Below are positions 16,380 to 25,500 of a stretch of 64,000 bases of DNA, piece after piece. The notes beneath the pieces are model-generated. The model made no database searches. It was not told the origin of the DNA and saw only the letters and a program-made list of their open reading frames with translations. The DNA is from JADLCX01 sp964630785 (GTDB lineage Bacteria > Planctomycetota > Phycisphaerae > Phycisphaerales > UBA1924), in the NCBI GenBank assembly GCA_964630785.1, contig CAZVZG010000018.1, positions 1 through 64,000 on the forward strand. The letters run 5' to 3'. Both the position numbers and the translations under genes were made by a program. The stretch's first letter is position 1. The number at the start of each line of letters is the position of its first letter.

Positions 16380-19277
16380 TTACATGCACCCGCCGGAGAA
16401 GTAGGCGGCGAGGAAGTCGAAGATGTCCTGGACCGAGGTGCCGCCGCCGTTGATGTCGGCGCACGGATTGCCGCTGAAGTAGCCGGCGAGGAAGTCGAAG
16501 ATGTCCTGGACGGAGACGCCGCCGGCGTGGTTGTAGTCGGCCAGGCAGCAGGGGCTGCTGATGTTGCCCGGGACGTTGCAGACGGTGCCGGAACCGCTGA
16601 ACACCGAGTTGGTGCCGGTGCACGCGGCCGCGGTGGTCAACGAGCAACTGCTGCCGCAGCAGCAGGCGCCGGAGAACTCGCAGGTCGGAGTGACCGTGAC
16701 CGAGACGAAATCAAGTCCGCCGATGGTGCCCGTGTCGCCGCCGGCGTTGTCGCTGACACTGAGCGTCCAGGTGCCCTCGAAGGGCGCGCCGTCGAAGGCG
16801 CTCAGGGCCTGGGCGGGCTTGTAACTGCCCGCGGCCAGGGCCGGCCCGGTCGCCGCGGCCGTGGCGAAGGGCGTCGAGGCCACGTCGGTGAACACGTACT
16901 GCCCGGCGAGGTCCGTGCTGTAGCCGACGGTCGATCCGCCGGAAACCACGCCGGGCCGATTGACGAGGGTGACGGTCGTGGAACCGTTGGAGAGCGTCAC
17001 GATGAGGTCGCCGACCCAGGTATGGGTCAGACCGATCGCGACGTTGAGGCCCGAAACGGTGCCGCTGCCAGCGGGAATCACGATCGTGGCGGTCACCCCG
17101 GCGGGGGTGGAATCGGGGATCGAGATGGGGAAGGTGTTGCCCGAGGAGAAGAGGGGGCTGCCCACCGTCAGGTTGGAGCAGACGGTGCCGTCACCGCTGT
17201 AGACGCCGCCCGCGTTGGCGCACAGGGTGGCGTTGGTCTGGATGCAGGTGGCGGAACTGGCGATGCAGCAGGCGCCGATTGTGCAGGTCGAGGCCTCGCA
17301 CGCGACGCCGACGCCCAGGAAGTCGCCGGAGCAGCCGTTGTCTGTCACGGTCGTGCAGGTGGTTCCGGTGCAGCAGGCGCCGGGCTGAGCGCAAGTGTTC
17401 GGCGAGCAGACCGACCCGTCGCCGCTGTAGGTGCTTGTGGTGGCGGAGCAGTTGGCCGCACCGGCGACGTAGGTGCACACGCCGGTGGTGTTGTTGCAGC
17501 ACGCGCCGGCCGCGACCGGGCAGGGGTCGACCGCCGAGTTGCAGGACGAACCGTTGCCCTGGAACAGGCCGCCCGCGGCGGCGCAAGCGGTGCCGGAGCC
17601 GATGGAGCAGGTGCCGTCGGGGTTGCAGCAAGCACCGATCGGCTGCGGGCAAGAGTTGGGCTCGCAGACCGTGCCGTCGCCCTGGTAGTTGGTGCCGCTG
17701 GGGCAGGCGCCGGGCTCGGCGAGCGAGCAGGCGCCGGTCGTCGCGTCGCAGCAGGCGCCGGAGACGACGTTGCTGACCAGCAGCGTGAACGTGTTACCCG
17801 CCGGGGCAGTGCCGAATGAGGACACGCGGATCAGGTAGTTGCCCGCGGGCAGGCTGAGGTTGTTGATGAAGGACGCAAAGCCACTGCCGGGGGGATTCAC
17901 GCCGTCGCAAGTATCGTCGTCACAACCGCCGGTGACCTGGGTGAAGGCCACGCAGTCGGGCGAGGTGAACACCGTCAGCACGGTGTCCTGCGGGGAGCCG
18001 CAGGTGCCGATGTCGAACAGCCCGCCCGGAGAGGCGAAGCTGTACCACACGCCCTTGCCGCTCGAGGGCTGGCACGAGGCCGCGGGGCCGTCGCCGGTGC
18101 TGGTGGCGTTGCAGTTGTCGCCCGAGACCGGGACGCCCGCGGTCACGGCGATGGCTCCCGTGCACACGTCATTGGCCGGGGCGGGGCAGGGATTGGTCGT
18201 GCAGACCGTTGCGTCGCCCTGATAGGTGCCGCCGTTGGAGCCGCAAATCGAGGCGAGTTGAACCGAGCAGCACGAACCGATGCAGCAGGCGCCGTTGGCC
18301 GGGCACGGGCTGGGAGAGCACGCGCCGCCGCTGGTCCAAGTGCCGGCGGTGCCGCAGGCTACCTGCGTGACGAACGTGCACGCGCCCGTGGTGTTATTGC
18401 AGCAAGTGCCGAGCAGAGCGGTGCACGGATTGGTCGGAGTACAGACGGAAGCGACTCCCTGGAACGAGCTCGTGCCGGTGCAGGCGTTCGCCGTGGTCCG
18501 GGTGCAGGTTCCCGTGCCGCTGCAGCAGGCGCCTACCAACGCGGTGCACGGCGACGGGGAGCAGACCGAGCCGGTGCCCATGAACGTGCTTGTGCCGGTG
18601 CATCCGCTGGCGATCCGCAGGCTGCACGAAGGCGCGGAGCCCGTGCCGCAGCAGGCCCCGAGCAAAGCCGTGCACGGGTTGGGTGTGCAGGTCGTGCCGG
18701 CGCCCTGGAACGTGCTCGTCCCGGTGCAGCCCCCCGCGGAGACTGTAGTGCAAGTGCCCGTGCTGCTGCAGCACGCGCCGACAGCGCAGCCGATCGGATT
18801 GGTGCAATCCGCGCCATCCGCGACGTTGAGCGTGAAGTCGCCCGTGCTGCTGCTGAAGCCGCTCACCAACACGTAATACGTCTGGCCCAACGCCGAGCAA
18901 AAGCTGACCCGGGAAGCAGCGCCGGTCCCGCACCCCGACGTGTCGTCGTTGCCGGTGACGCAGCCGAAACCGCTCGTGCAGGGGTCCGAAGTGTTGCAGT
19001 AAACGTGCAGCTTGGTGTCGTAGTTCGAGTTACACAAGTCCAGGGTCAGAGTGTGACCATTGCCCACGAGCGTGTACCACACGCCGGGCGCCGAATAGGT
19101 GGTGGTACACGTCGGGGGCGCGGGACTCTCCACGGTCGCGCCGGTGGTTGTGCCTGATGTCATGGACGGAATCGCGACCGGAATCGCGTTCGCGCACGTG
19201 TCGTTGGCCGGTTGGGCCATCGCGAGCCCCGCGCAACACAGCGCAGCGGCCGCTCCCGCAAAAAGTCGCTTCTTCAT
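16380..19277 (-). CDS. Secreted protein with eleven Cys modules, P-domain and GC-type dockerin pair (IV)
   Basis: 965 residues from the ATG at 19277, supported by an AAGGA and a GAGG just upstream and by the Lys-Lys-Arg signal peptide (about 1-22, ending LAMA). The mature protein opens with a PPC-like domain (NDTCANAIPV, GVWYTLVG), then five GACC/GTCC modules, a second PPC-like domain (NDVCTGAIAV, GVWYSFAS), five more modules, a P-domain (HTWVGDLIVTLSNGSTTV), one further module and the dockerin pair with VSVQDIFDFLAGYFSG and TSVQDIFDFLAAYFSG, ending Gly-Gly-Cys-Met. It holds the largest number of Cys modules in the window, suggesting a long disulfide-stapled stalk. It has its own strong terminator, so each island gene is likely its own unit. 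Confidence 0.85.
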   Translation of the reverse strand: MKKRLFAGAAAALCCAGLAMAQPANDTCANAIPVAIPSMTSGTTTGATVESPAPPTCTTTYSAPGVWYTLVGNGHTLTLDLCNSNYDTKLHVYCNTSDPCTSGFGCVTGNDDTSGCGTGAASRVSFCSALGQTYYVLVSGFSSSTGDFTLNVADGADCTNPIGCAVGACCSSTGTCTTVSAGGCTGTSTFQGAGTTCTPNPCTALLGACCGTGSAPSCSLRIASGCTGTSTFMGTGSVCSPSPCTALVGACCSGTGTCTRTTANACTGTSSFQGVASVCTPTNPCTALLGTCCNNTTGACTFVTQVACGTAGTWTSGGACSPSPCPANGACCIGSCCSVQLASICGSNGGTYQGDATVCTTNPCPAPANDVCTGAIAVTAGVPVSGDNCNATSTGDGPAASCQPSSGKGVWYSFASPGGLFDIGTCGSPQDTVLTVFTSPDCVAFTQVTGGCDDDTCDGVNPPGSGFASFINNLSLPAGNYLIRVSSFGTAPAGNTFTLLVSNVVSGACCDATTGACSLAEPGACPSGTNYQGDGTVCEPNSCPQPIGACCNPDGTCSIGSGTACAAAGGLFQGNGSSCNSAVDPCPVAAGACCNNTTGVCTYVAGAANCSATTSTYSGDGSVCSPNTCAQPGACCTGTTCTTVTDNGCSGDFLGVGVACEASTCTIGACCIASSATCIQTNATLCANAGGVYSGDGTVCSNLTVGSPLFSSGNTFPISIPDSTPAGVTATIVIPAGSGTVSGLNVAIGLTHTWVGDLIVTLSNGSTTVTLVNRPGVVSGGSTVGYSTDLAGQYVFTDVASTPFATAAATGPALAAGSYKPAQALSAFDGAPFEGTWTLSVSDNAGGDTGTIGGLDFVSVTVTPTCEFSGACCCGSSCSLTTAAACTGTNSVFSGSGTVCNVPGNISSPCCLADYNHAGGVSVQDIFDFLAGYFSGNPCADINGGGTSVQDIFDFLAAYFSGGCM

Positions 19278-19669
19278 ACGTCCTCTTCCTTGTTCAAAAT
19301 CGTTCCTGAACCCGAACACCTCGCACGGACAGCGCGGACGAACGCCGCGGTCCGGTCAAACGCCGATGCTGTATGTTGCCGCAGGAAGGCAAAATTCGCA
19401 AGAGAAAAATGGACCCGGCGCGCCGAAATCGCGGCGGGTCGGCGGGCGTTTGGGCGGTGCAAACCGTTTCAAGGACCTCCGGGCCGCCGCCGGAGAAACG
19501 TCGAGACGCTCCCGACAGGCTCATCAGTGACCATTTCAGTTCTGCCATTGTGTTGCGGATGTGCTCGACCAGCCGCGAGGCCCAGAATACGAAGCGGCCA
19601 GTTCGGCGGTGTGGGCGAGGATGCCCGAGGATCGCCGCCGAGTCCGCGCCGAGTCGCGATCGAACACCG
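19278..19669. other. 392-bp intergenic region without a supported gene
   Basis: This lies between the start of the gene at 19277 and the stop of the gene at 19670, both minus strand. It should hold the promoter of the former. The first 45 bp contain a tail (19304-19318) resembling the leader of the paralogues at 11045 and 14111. I see no terminator hairpin, RNA or small gene. Confidence 0.5.
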
Positions 19670-21697
19670 TCAGCACCCCGCCGCAAAGAACGCGGCCAGG
19701 AAGTCGAAGATGTCCTGCACAGAGAGCCCTCCGCCGTTGATGTCCGCGCCAGCGTCCGCGGCGAAGTAGCCCGCGAGGAAGTCGAAGATGTCCTGAACCG
19801 AGACGCCACCGGCGTGGTTGAAGTCGGCCAGGCAGCACGGGCCGTTGGTGCTGCCGGCGGCGTTGCAAACGGTGCCGATGCCGGAAAACTGCTGGTTGGC
19901 CGCTCCGCACTCGGCGGGCTGCGTCGGCACGCACGTGCTTCCGCGGCAACACGCGCCGAGGGGCTGGGCGCACGGCGATGGGCTGCACAAGCCCCCGACA
20001 AACGTTTCGCCCGTGTTGCACCCGTCAAAGCCGGTTGCTGAAACCCGGCAGAGGCCGGTGGTGATGTTGCAGCACGCGCCGGCCGCGGGGTTGGGCGTGA
20101 CCAGTAGGGGGAACACGCCGGTGCTCAGCCCGAAGCCGCCGACGCGGACGAGGTAGTTGCGTCCGCCTTCGAGCTGCACGGCCGCGATGTCCGACGCGGC
20201 GGCGCTCCCGGCCCCGAGCGGCCCCGGCTCGCCCTCGCCGCCCATGCAGGCGTCGTCGTTGCAGGCGACCGGCGTGAACGCCGCGCAGTCGGACGATTCG
20301 AGCACATCCAGCAGCGAGTCGAAGCTCGCCCCGCAGGTGGTAACGCGATAGTGCGCGGTGAAGGGCGGCGTGAACATGAACCACAGCGTGGCTCCGAAAC
20401 TGCTCGAACACCGGGGCGCGACCTCGGCGGAGTCCCGCGTCGCTCCGCAGTTGGCGCTCACCAGCGGCCGGTCCGGAATGATCGGGATCGCGTTCTCGCA
20501 TCGGTCGTTCATCGGCGTGTCCGGACAGACAGCGTCCGCCGTGCAGGACGTGCCGTCACCGCGATAGCTACCGTGACAGCCGCTCGGCGGCACGACCACA
20601 CAACACTGGCCGAAACAGCACGCCCCGGGCTGAGAGCAGGGGTTGGGCGAGCAGGCCGTGCCGTCGCCGCGGTAGTCGCCGCCCGCGGTCTGGCATTGGG
20701 GCTGGGCGAGTGTTGCGCACGCGCCCGCCGCCATGCAGCACGCCCCGCTCGGCGTGACGGTGTCCAAAACGGTGAAGCGGATGAACAGCACTTGGAAGGG
20801 CTCGGTCTTCGCGACATTTGCGGTCTCAACCGTGCCCGCGACCGACGTGACCCGCATGTTCAGGTCCGGGTACGTCGCGAGCAGGCTATTGGCCACGGCG
20901 TCAGGAAACTCGAGCACCGGGCCGAAGAACGTCTCGCCGGGGCCGGAGGGCTGGTTGTTTGCGAGATTATACGACGAGAGCGCGAGGTAGTACGTCCCCG
21001 GCGCGAGCGTCAGGGTGAGGATCGAGCTCGGTGAACCATCGTCGCGCCCGGCGAACGGGATCGGGCGAAGGTCCGACCCGTACACCCAGAAGTCCGTGTC
21101 GTTCGAGTTGCTCGCAGCCCGGTCGATCGTGACGCTTCCGGCCTCGATAACGCCGGAGAACTCGATCGGTGCGACCGGCGTCTCCTCATGCACGGCCGAG
21201 TACGGGCCGGTGGTGACCGACGTGCCGGCGATGCGGAAGTTGATCTCCTCCTCGCGCCCGAAGCCGTACCACTGGCAGTACCTCGGCGGCACAGTCGTCA
21301 TCGAAGACGACTGCACCGTGCTGTCGGTCGTGCCGATCGTTCCCCCCGCGGAGATCGTCCCCGACTGGTTGAGCCCGCGGAGCGTTCCGGTGTGCCCGAG
21401 CCCGCCGCTGGTGGTGATGACCAGCCGGTGACGGTAGATCCCCAGCGTCCGCGGCAGGGTCTTGAGATGGAAGTAGTCCGCCGATGTCGGGCCCGGCGTG
21501 GTGGTGCTCGCGCCGGTCGTGACGCCGCTGAGGGTGTCGCCGTCGGCGACCAGCACGAACGTGGCCGCGGCCTTGGTGTCGTTGGGCTCGATTTCCGGGT
21601 GATCGATCGCCGCGAGCGCGCCGGAGTGCGCGATCGCGCCCACCAGGGCCGCCCGGATGAAGAACGCACGCCCTCCCCGGGATGTGCAACAAATCAA
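19670..21697 (-). CDS. Secreted protein with PPC-like domains, four Cys modules and GC-type dockerin pair (V)
   Basis: About 675 residues. No ATG sits before the signal peptide except at 22057, which would overlap 150 bp of zwf, so I propose the TTG at 21697; the start is uncertain. A hydrophobic signal segment containing RAALVGAIAHSGALA is followed by a domain opening IDHPEIEPNDTK (EPND is typical of PPC-like domains) and TDFWVYGSDL, then GACC modules, a second PPC-like domain (NDRCENAIPI, TLWFMFTPP, YLVRVGGFG), more modules and a dockerin pair VSVQDIFDFLAGYFA/LSVQDIFDFLAAFFA ending exactly in Ala-Gly-Cys. It lacks a P-domain. It is the first gene after zwf on this strand, with 206 bp between. 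Confidence 0.75.
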   Translation of the reverse strand: MICCTSRGGRAFFIRAALVGAIAHSGALAAIDHPEIEPNDTKAAATFVLVADGDTLSGVTTGASTTTPGPTSADYFHLKTLPRTLGIYRHRLVITTSGGLGHTGTLRGLNQSGTISAGGTIGTTDSTVQSSSMTTVPPRYCQWYGFGREEEINFRIAGTSVTTGPYSAVHEETPVAPIEFSGVIEAGSVTIDRAASNSNDTDFWVYGSDLRPIPFAGRDDGSPSSILTLTLAPGTYYLALSSYNLANNQPSGPGETFFGPVLEFPDAVANSLLATYPDLNMRVTSVAGTVETANVAKTEPFQVLFIRFTVLDTVTPSGACCMAAGACATLAQPQCQTAGGDYRGDGTACSPNPCSQPGACCFGQCCVVVPPSGCHGSYRGDGTSCTADAVCPDTPMNDRCENAIPIIPDRPLVSANCGATRDSAEVAPRCSSSFGATLWFMFTPPFTAHYRVTTCGASFDSLLDVLESSDCAAFTPVACNDDACMGGEGEPGPLGAGSAAASDIAAVQLEGGRNYLVRVGGFGLSTGVFPLLVTPNPAAGACCNITTGLCRVSATGFDGCNTGETFVGGLCSPSPCAQPLGACCRGSTCVPTQPAECGAANQQFSGIGTVCNAAGSTNGPCCLADFNHAGGVSVQDIFDFLAGYFAADAGADINGGGLSVQDIFDFLAAFFAAGC

Positions 21698-21903
21698 ACG
21701 TCCGCCCTCACTTCTTGGTGATTGCCGAGCGCTGTCCAGACCGGCGAGTCGGCGCGGTCCACCACCGCTCCGCTCGCGCACAGGGTGACAGTGTGCCGAC
21801 TTCCGGACGGTTTGGCAAGGGGATTGTCTAGAGGAGGGCCGAGGTTTGAGGGCCGAGGGCCGAGTGGAGAAGGCCGGGGGCAGAGGGGACGGGGCAAGGG
21901 CCC

Positions 21904-23502
21904 CTACCTCACCTCGTTGGGCTTCGGATTGTGCCACTGGCGGCCTTCCCGTGCGAGCATCGCGTCGGCGCCGGGCGGGCCCCACGAACCCGGGGCGTAA
22001 TCCTCGATACGGGCGCGGAGCGACTGGCTGTCCAGGAACGGCTGGCAGATCCGCCACGAGGCCTCGACCTCGTCGCGGTGCTTGTAGAGCGTGCGGTCGC
22101 CCTTGATCGCGTCGAGGATCAGCGGCGCGTAGGCCTCCACCTGCTCGCCGCCGAACGCCTTGGCGTAGTCGAGGTCGAGCTTGGCCGAGCCGATGCGTTG
22201 CTGGTCGCCCGGCCCCGAGCCCGAGACCCCTCCCGGCACCTTGCCGTCGATCCGCAGCGAGATCCCCTCACTGGGGGCGATGTTGATCACGATGCGGTTG
22301 CTCGGGCGCGACGTGGGATGAGCGTCGAAGTTCCGGAACAGGTTCGTGGGCGGGCGCTTGAAGGTGACGACCACCTCGGTGAGTTTCGAGGCCATCTTTT
22401 TGCCGGAACGCAGATAGAACGGTACGCCCGCCCAGCGCCAGTTGTCGAAGTCGAGCCTGATGGCGCTGTACGTCTCCGTGCGTCGGCCCGCATCGACGCC
22501 TTTCTCGTGGATGTACGCCGGTTCCTTGCCGTCGGCGCTCTGACCGTAGCGGCCGAAGACGCCCAGGCTCGGCGCCTCCTCGGGCGTGATGCGCTTGGCG
22601 CTGTTGAAGAGCTTGATCTTCTCCCGCATGATCGCCGGGGCGTCGTAGATCGACGGCGGCTCGATGGCCATGAGCGCCAGCACCTGCAGGAGGTGCGAGG
22701 TGACCATGTCGCGCAGCGCACCGCCGGCGCCCGAGTCGTAATAGTTGGCCGCGCGGCTGCCCACCCCCACCGTCTCCGCGGCCGTCACCTGCACGTGGTC
22801 CACGTGGGCACGGTTCCACAGGGGTTCGAAGATCGCGTTGGCGAACCGCATCACCAGGATGTTCTGGACCAGTTCCTTGCCCAGGTAGTGGTCGATGCGG
22901 TAGATCGCTTCCTCCTCGAACACGCGCCCCAGCGCCTTGTTGAGCGACACCGCGCTGGCGGTGTCCACCCCGAAGGGCTTCTCGACGATGATCCGCTGCC
23001 AGCTCGACTCCGCCGGGTTGAGGCTGCACCAGCGGTGGCCCTCGGACACCATGCCCGCGTCGCCGATCGCCTGGATGATCGGTTCGTAGAGGTTCGGCGA
23101 GACACTCAGGTAGAAGAGGATGTTCGGCGTTCCCACCGGGCGCACGATCCCGGCCGACCTGGCCAGGTCGGTCACACTCGTGTTGAGCCGCTGCAAGTGC
23201 TCCTGGTTGGAGGCATCAGCGGGGTGATAATGGACGTTCCGGGCGAACTCCACCCAGCGATCGGGCTTGAAGTGCCCGCTGAACTTCTGGGCGCTGGGGA
23301 GCAGGCTCTCGCAGAACGCCGCGTCGGACATCTCGGTGCGCGAGACACCGACAATCTGGGTCCCGCGGGGCAGAGACCCCTCGACGAACAGGTCGTAGAG
23401 CGACGGGATGAGCTTGCGGTGCGTGAGATCGCCCGAGGCGCCGAAGATCACGACGACGCAGGGCTCGGGGCCGGTGTTGCTCGCGGTTGCTGGCGTGGCC
23501 AT
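21904..23502 (-). CDS. zwf: Glucose-6-phosphate 1-dehydrogenase
   Basis: 532 residues from the ATG at 23502; the frame continues upstream to 23886 but that part lies over thiE and is not protein-like. The NAD(P)-binding motif GASGDLTHRK is at residues 21-30, RIIVEKPFG at about 170-178 and the substrate signature RIDHYLGKE at 202-210, with the downstream PSEG and ALRDMVTSHLLQ segments also present. It oxidises glucose-6-phosphate to 6-phosphogluconolactone, producing NADPH. The next enzyme, pgl, lies 13.8 kb further along the same strand. The start is only 52 bp from that of the divergent thiE, so their promoters must overlap. Confidence 0.95.
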   Translation of the reverse strand: MATPATASNTGPEPCVVVIFGASGDLTHRKLIPSLYDLFVEGSLPRGTQIVGVSRTEMSDAAFCESLLPSAQKFSGHFKPDRWVEFARNVHYHPADASNQEHLQRLNTSVTDLARSAGIVRPVGTPNILFYLSVSPNLYEPIIQAIGDAGMVSEGHRWCSLNPAESSWQRIIVEKPFGVDTASAVSLNKALGRVFEEEAIYRIDHYLGKELVQNILVMRFANAIFEPLWNRAHVDHVQVTAAETVGVGSRAANYYDSGAGGALRDMVTSHLLQVLALMAIEPPSIYDAPAIMREKIKLFNSAKRITPEEAPSLGVFGRYGQSADGKEPAYIHEKGVDAGRRTETYSAIRLDFDNWRWAGVPFYLRSGKKMASKLTEVVVTFKRPPTNLFRNFDAHPTSRPSNRIVINIAPSEGISLRIDGKVPGGVSGSGPGDQQRIGSAKLDLDYAKAFGGEQVEAYAPLILDAIKGDRTLYKHRDEVEASWRICQPFLDSQSLRARIEDYAPGSWGPPGADAMLAREGRQWHNPKPNEVR

Positions 23503-23554
23503 GTCGGCATGGTAACGATCATCGGGCCCGGGCGTCGTCGCCCCACTCGCCCCA

Positions 23555-24703
23555 ATGCCGCACATGGACACCCGCCTCCGCATCATCGACGCCTGCGCCA
23601 ACCGCGCCCGCGAGGCGCTGCGCACGATGGAGGACGTCGCCCGGTTCCGCCTGGGCGATCGCGGCCTATGCGAGGGTCTCAAGCGGCTCCGCCACGACCT
23701 CGCCGCGGTGCTGGGAGCGATTCCCGGGGGTGAGAGCATCCTGACCGCGAACCGCGACACGCCCGGCGATGTCGGCGTGAGCGCCAAGACCGACACCGAA
23801 GGCCGCCGCGCCGGGCTTCGCGGTGTGGCCATCGCCGCGGGGAAGCGGGCCGGCGAGGCCCTGCGCACGCTCGAAGAGACGGCCAAAGCTCTCGACGGCG
23901 CGCCCGACCTCTGGCGTGGGCTCGAACCGTTGCGCTACCGCCTGTACGAGCTCGAAAAGCGGCTCGTCCTCGCGATGGGCACCGGGCGGGCACGCCAATG
24001 GCGGCTGTGCGTGCTCATCACCGAGTCGCTCTGCCGACGCCCGTGGCTGGAAGTCGCCCGCGAATCGCTCATGGCCGGCGCGGATGCGCTCCAGCTCCGC
24101 GAGCCGACGGACGCCGACGGGCTGGTGCTCCACAAGGCCGTGGCGCTAAGGGTCTTGATCGATGAACTGGGCGCGCCCGACCGCCCCGCGCTGATCGTGA
24201 ACAACCGGCCCGACGTCGCGCTGCTGGCGCGGGCCGACGGCGTTCACCTGGGCACGGGCGATCTGCCGATCGACGCGGTGCGCCGGTTCGCCGGCGATCG
24301 GTTGCTCATCGGCGCTTCCACCCACAACCTCGACGAGGCGGAATCCGCCATGAGCGCGGGCGCTGATTACTGCGGCGTGGGCGCCATGTTCGCCGGCACA
24401 ACCAAGGACCGGGCCCCCAGCGGGCTCGGGTACCTCCGCGAGTTCAGAGATCGCTTCCCCGATGTCCCCCACCTGACCATCGGCGGAATCACGCCCGTGA
24501 ACGCGCCCGCGCTCGCCAACGCAGGCGCGGCCGGTCTGGCCGTTTCGAGCGTGGTCTGCGCCGATCAAGACCCGGGAAGGGTCTGCCGCGAACTGCTCGC
24601 CGCCCTGGGCGGAGGTCCCCCCACCCTCCCCGCCCCGGCGCCCGCGTCCTCCCGATCGCACTCCGCACCATCCCCCGAGGGTCACAGCAGTAGGTCGGTG
24701 TAG
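23555..24703 (+). CDS. thiE: Thiamine phosphate synthase with N-terminal ThiD2 domain
   Basis: 382 residues (or 379 if Met-4 at 23564 is used). Residues 1-135 match the ThiD2 domain found in front of ThiE in cyanobacteria: RIIDACANRAREALRTMED, then ANRDTPGDVGV and RAGEALRTLEE. Residues about 145-350 form a ThiE barrel with ALQLREP, LIVNNRPDVAL, ADGVHLGTGDLP, IGASTHN and GAMFAGTTKD, and a phosphate loop near LTIGGITPVN. The enzyme joins HMP pyrophosphate and thiazole phosphate to make thiamine phosphate. The role of ThiD2 is less certain (a proposed HMP phosphate kinase). No strong ribosome site precedes the start. The last 22 bp overlap the convergent gene at 24682. Confidence 0.9.
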   Translation: MPHMDTRLRIIDACANRAREALRTMEDVARFRLGDRGLCEGLKRLRHDLAAVLGAIPGGESILTANRDTPGDVGVSAKTDTEGRRAGLRGVAIAAGKRAGEALRTLEETAKALDGAPDLWRGLEPLRYRLYELEKRLVLAMGTGRARQWRLCVLITESLCRRPWLEVARESLMAGADALQLREPTDADGLVLHKAVALRVLIDELGAPDRPALIVNNRPDVALLARADGVHLGTGDLPIDAVRRFAGDRLLIGASTHNLDEAESAMSAGADYCGVGAMFAGTTKDRAPSGLGYLREFRDRFPDVPHLTIGGITPVNAPALANAGAAGLAVSSVVCADQDPGRVCRELLAALGGGPPTLPAPAPASSRSHSAPSPEGHSSRSV

Positions 24704-25248
24704 CTCGCTCCGCCCGAATCGGCGCCGAAGTCGAACTGAACGCCGGGCTCGTCCGGACTGTTCCCGTTCACGCTGGGGTCGACCCAGCTCTCGTCGGTAT
24801 CGTCGCCCGAGCCGCCCGCGTCCACCCACTGCGGCGGCGGCGGGTCGGCCGGAAGGTGGGCGACGCCCACAGCACCGGCCATGCCCTCGTCGGCCGCGCT
24901 CTGGTCCGCAAGGCCTGCGTCGATCTGCTCGGCCGCGTTGTCGCTCAGGCCGATCCACGGGTTGGTGTCGTCGTATCCGGCCTGGTCGAGGACGAGGCTC
25001 CAGCCGGCGTCGTCGGCCACGTCGCTGGTCTCGCTCGCGCCGTCGCCGTCTTCACCGTCCTCATACACGGCGTCGTCCGCGGCGGCCTTGCGGAAGCTGT
25101 ACATGTCGTCGTCGTTGGATCCCCAGGGACGTTCGTTCATCACCTCGGCCTGAGCGTTCGCTCCGCCGTCGCCGGCGGGCATCCCGTTGAGCAGCGTGGT
25201 GGACAGGAGCGAGCGGGACTCCAGCGATTCCAGACGGTGATCGAGCAT
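24682..25248 (-). CDS. Small acidic protein with LEPR-XLL-like N-terminal motif
   Basis: 188 residues from the ATG at 25248, which has GAAGGA 8 nt upstream; Met at 25317 is possible but unsupported. The first residues, LDHRLESLESRSLLST, fit the LEPR-XLL motif (LExRxLLS) that marks the N-terminus of many large planctomycete surface proteins. The rest is strongly acidic (Asp, Glu, Gly, Ala, Ser) with no hydrophobic stretch and no recognisable fold, and it ends in three Leu. Normally the motif heads proteins of a thousand or more residues, so a 188-residue carrier is odd: it may be a degenerate remnant or a short sorted protein. Its 3' end overlaps the thiE 3' end. Confidence 0.6.
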   Translation of the reverse strand: MLDHRLESLESRSLLSTTLLNGMPAGDGGANAQAEVMNERPWGSNDDDMYSFRKAAADDAVYEDGEDGDGASETSDVADDAGWSLVLDQAGYDDTNPWIGLSDNAAEQIDAGLADQSAADEGMAGAVGVAHLPADPPPPQWVDAGGSGDDTDESWVDPSVNGNSPDEPGVQFDFGADSGGASYTDLLL

Positions 25249-25500
25249 GGGTGTTCCTTCGGGTCTTTGGTTGTGGGCCGGGGCCGCGGGAGGGTTCTCT
25301 TCCGCGGCACAACCCAAGTGTGCCCCGCCCGGCCTCGCCCACCAGTCGGGCGGGATCCAGGCCGGCCGCGGGGGCGCGGATATAACGCCTTTGCGACGCG
25401 GAACGGGCGGCGGACGCCCGAGAACCCGGGCCGTGGCGGGGCGGAGAGCCGATCAAGATCCGTGGACCTCGTGCCGCCGCCCGTTCGCTACCCTGCCCGC

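Noticed and set aside
21698..22057. ATG start at 22057 for the gene at 19670
   Set aside because: It would overlap 150 bp of zwf and adds a Pro/Arg-rich stretch before the signal peptide.
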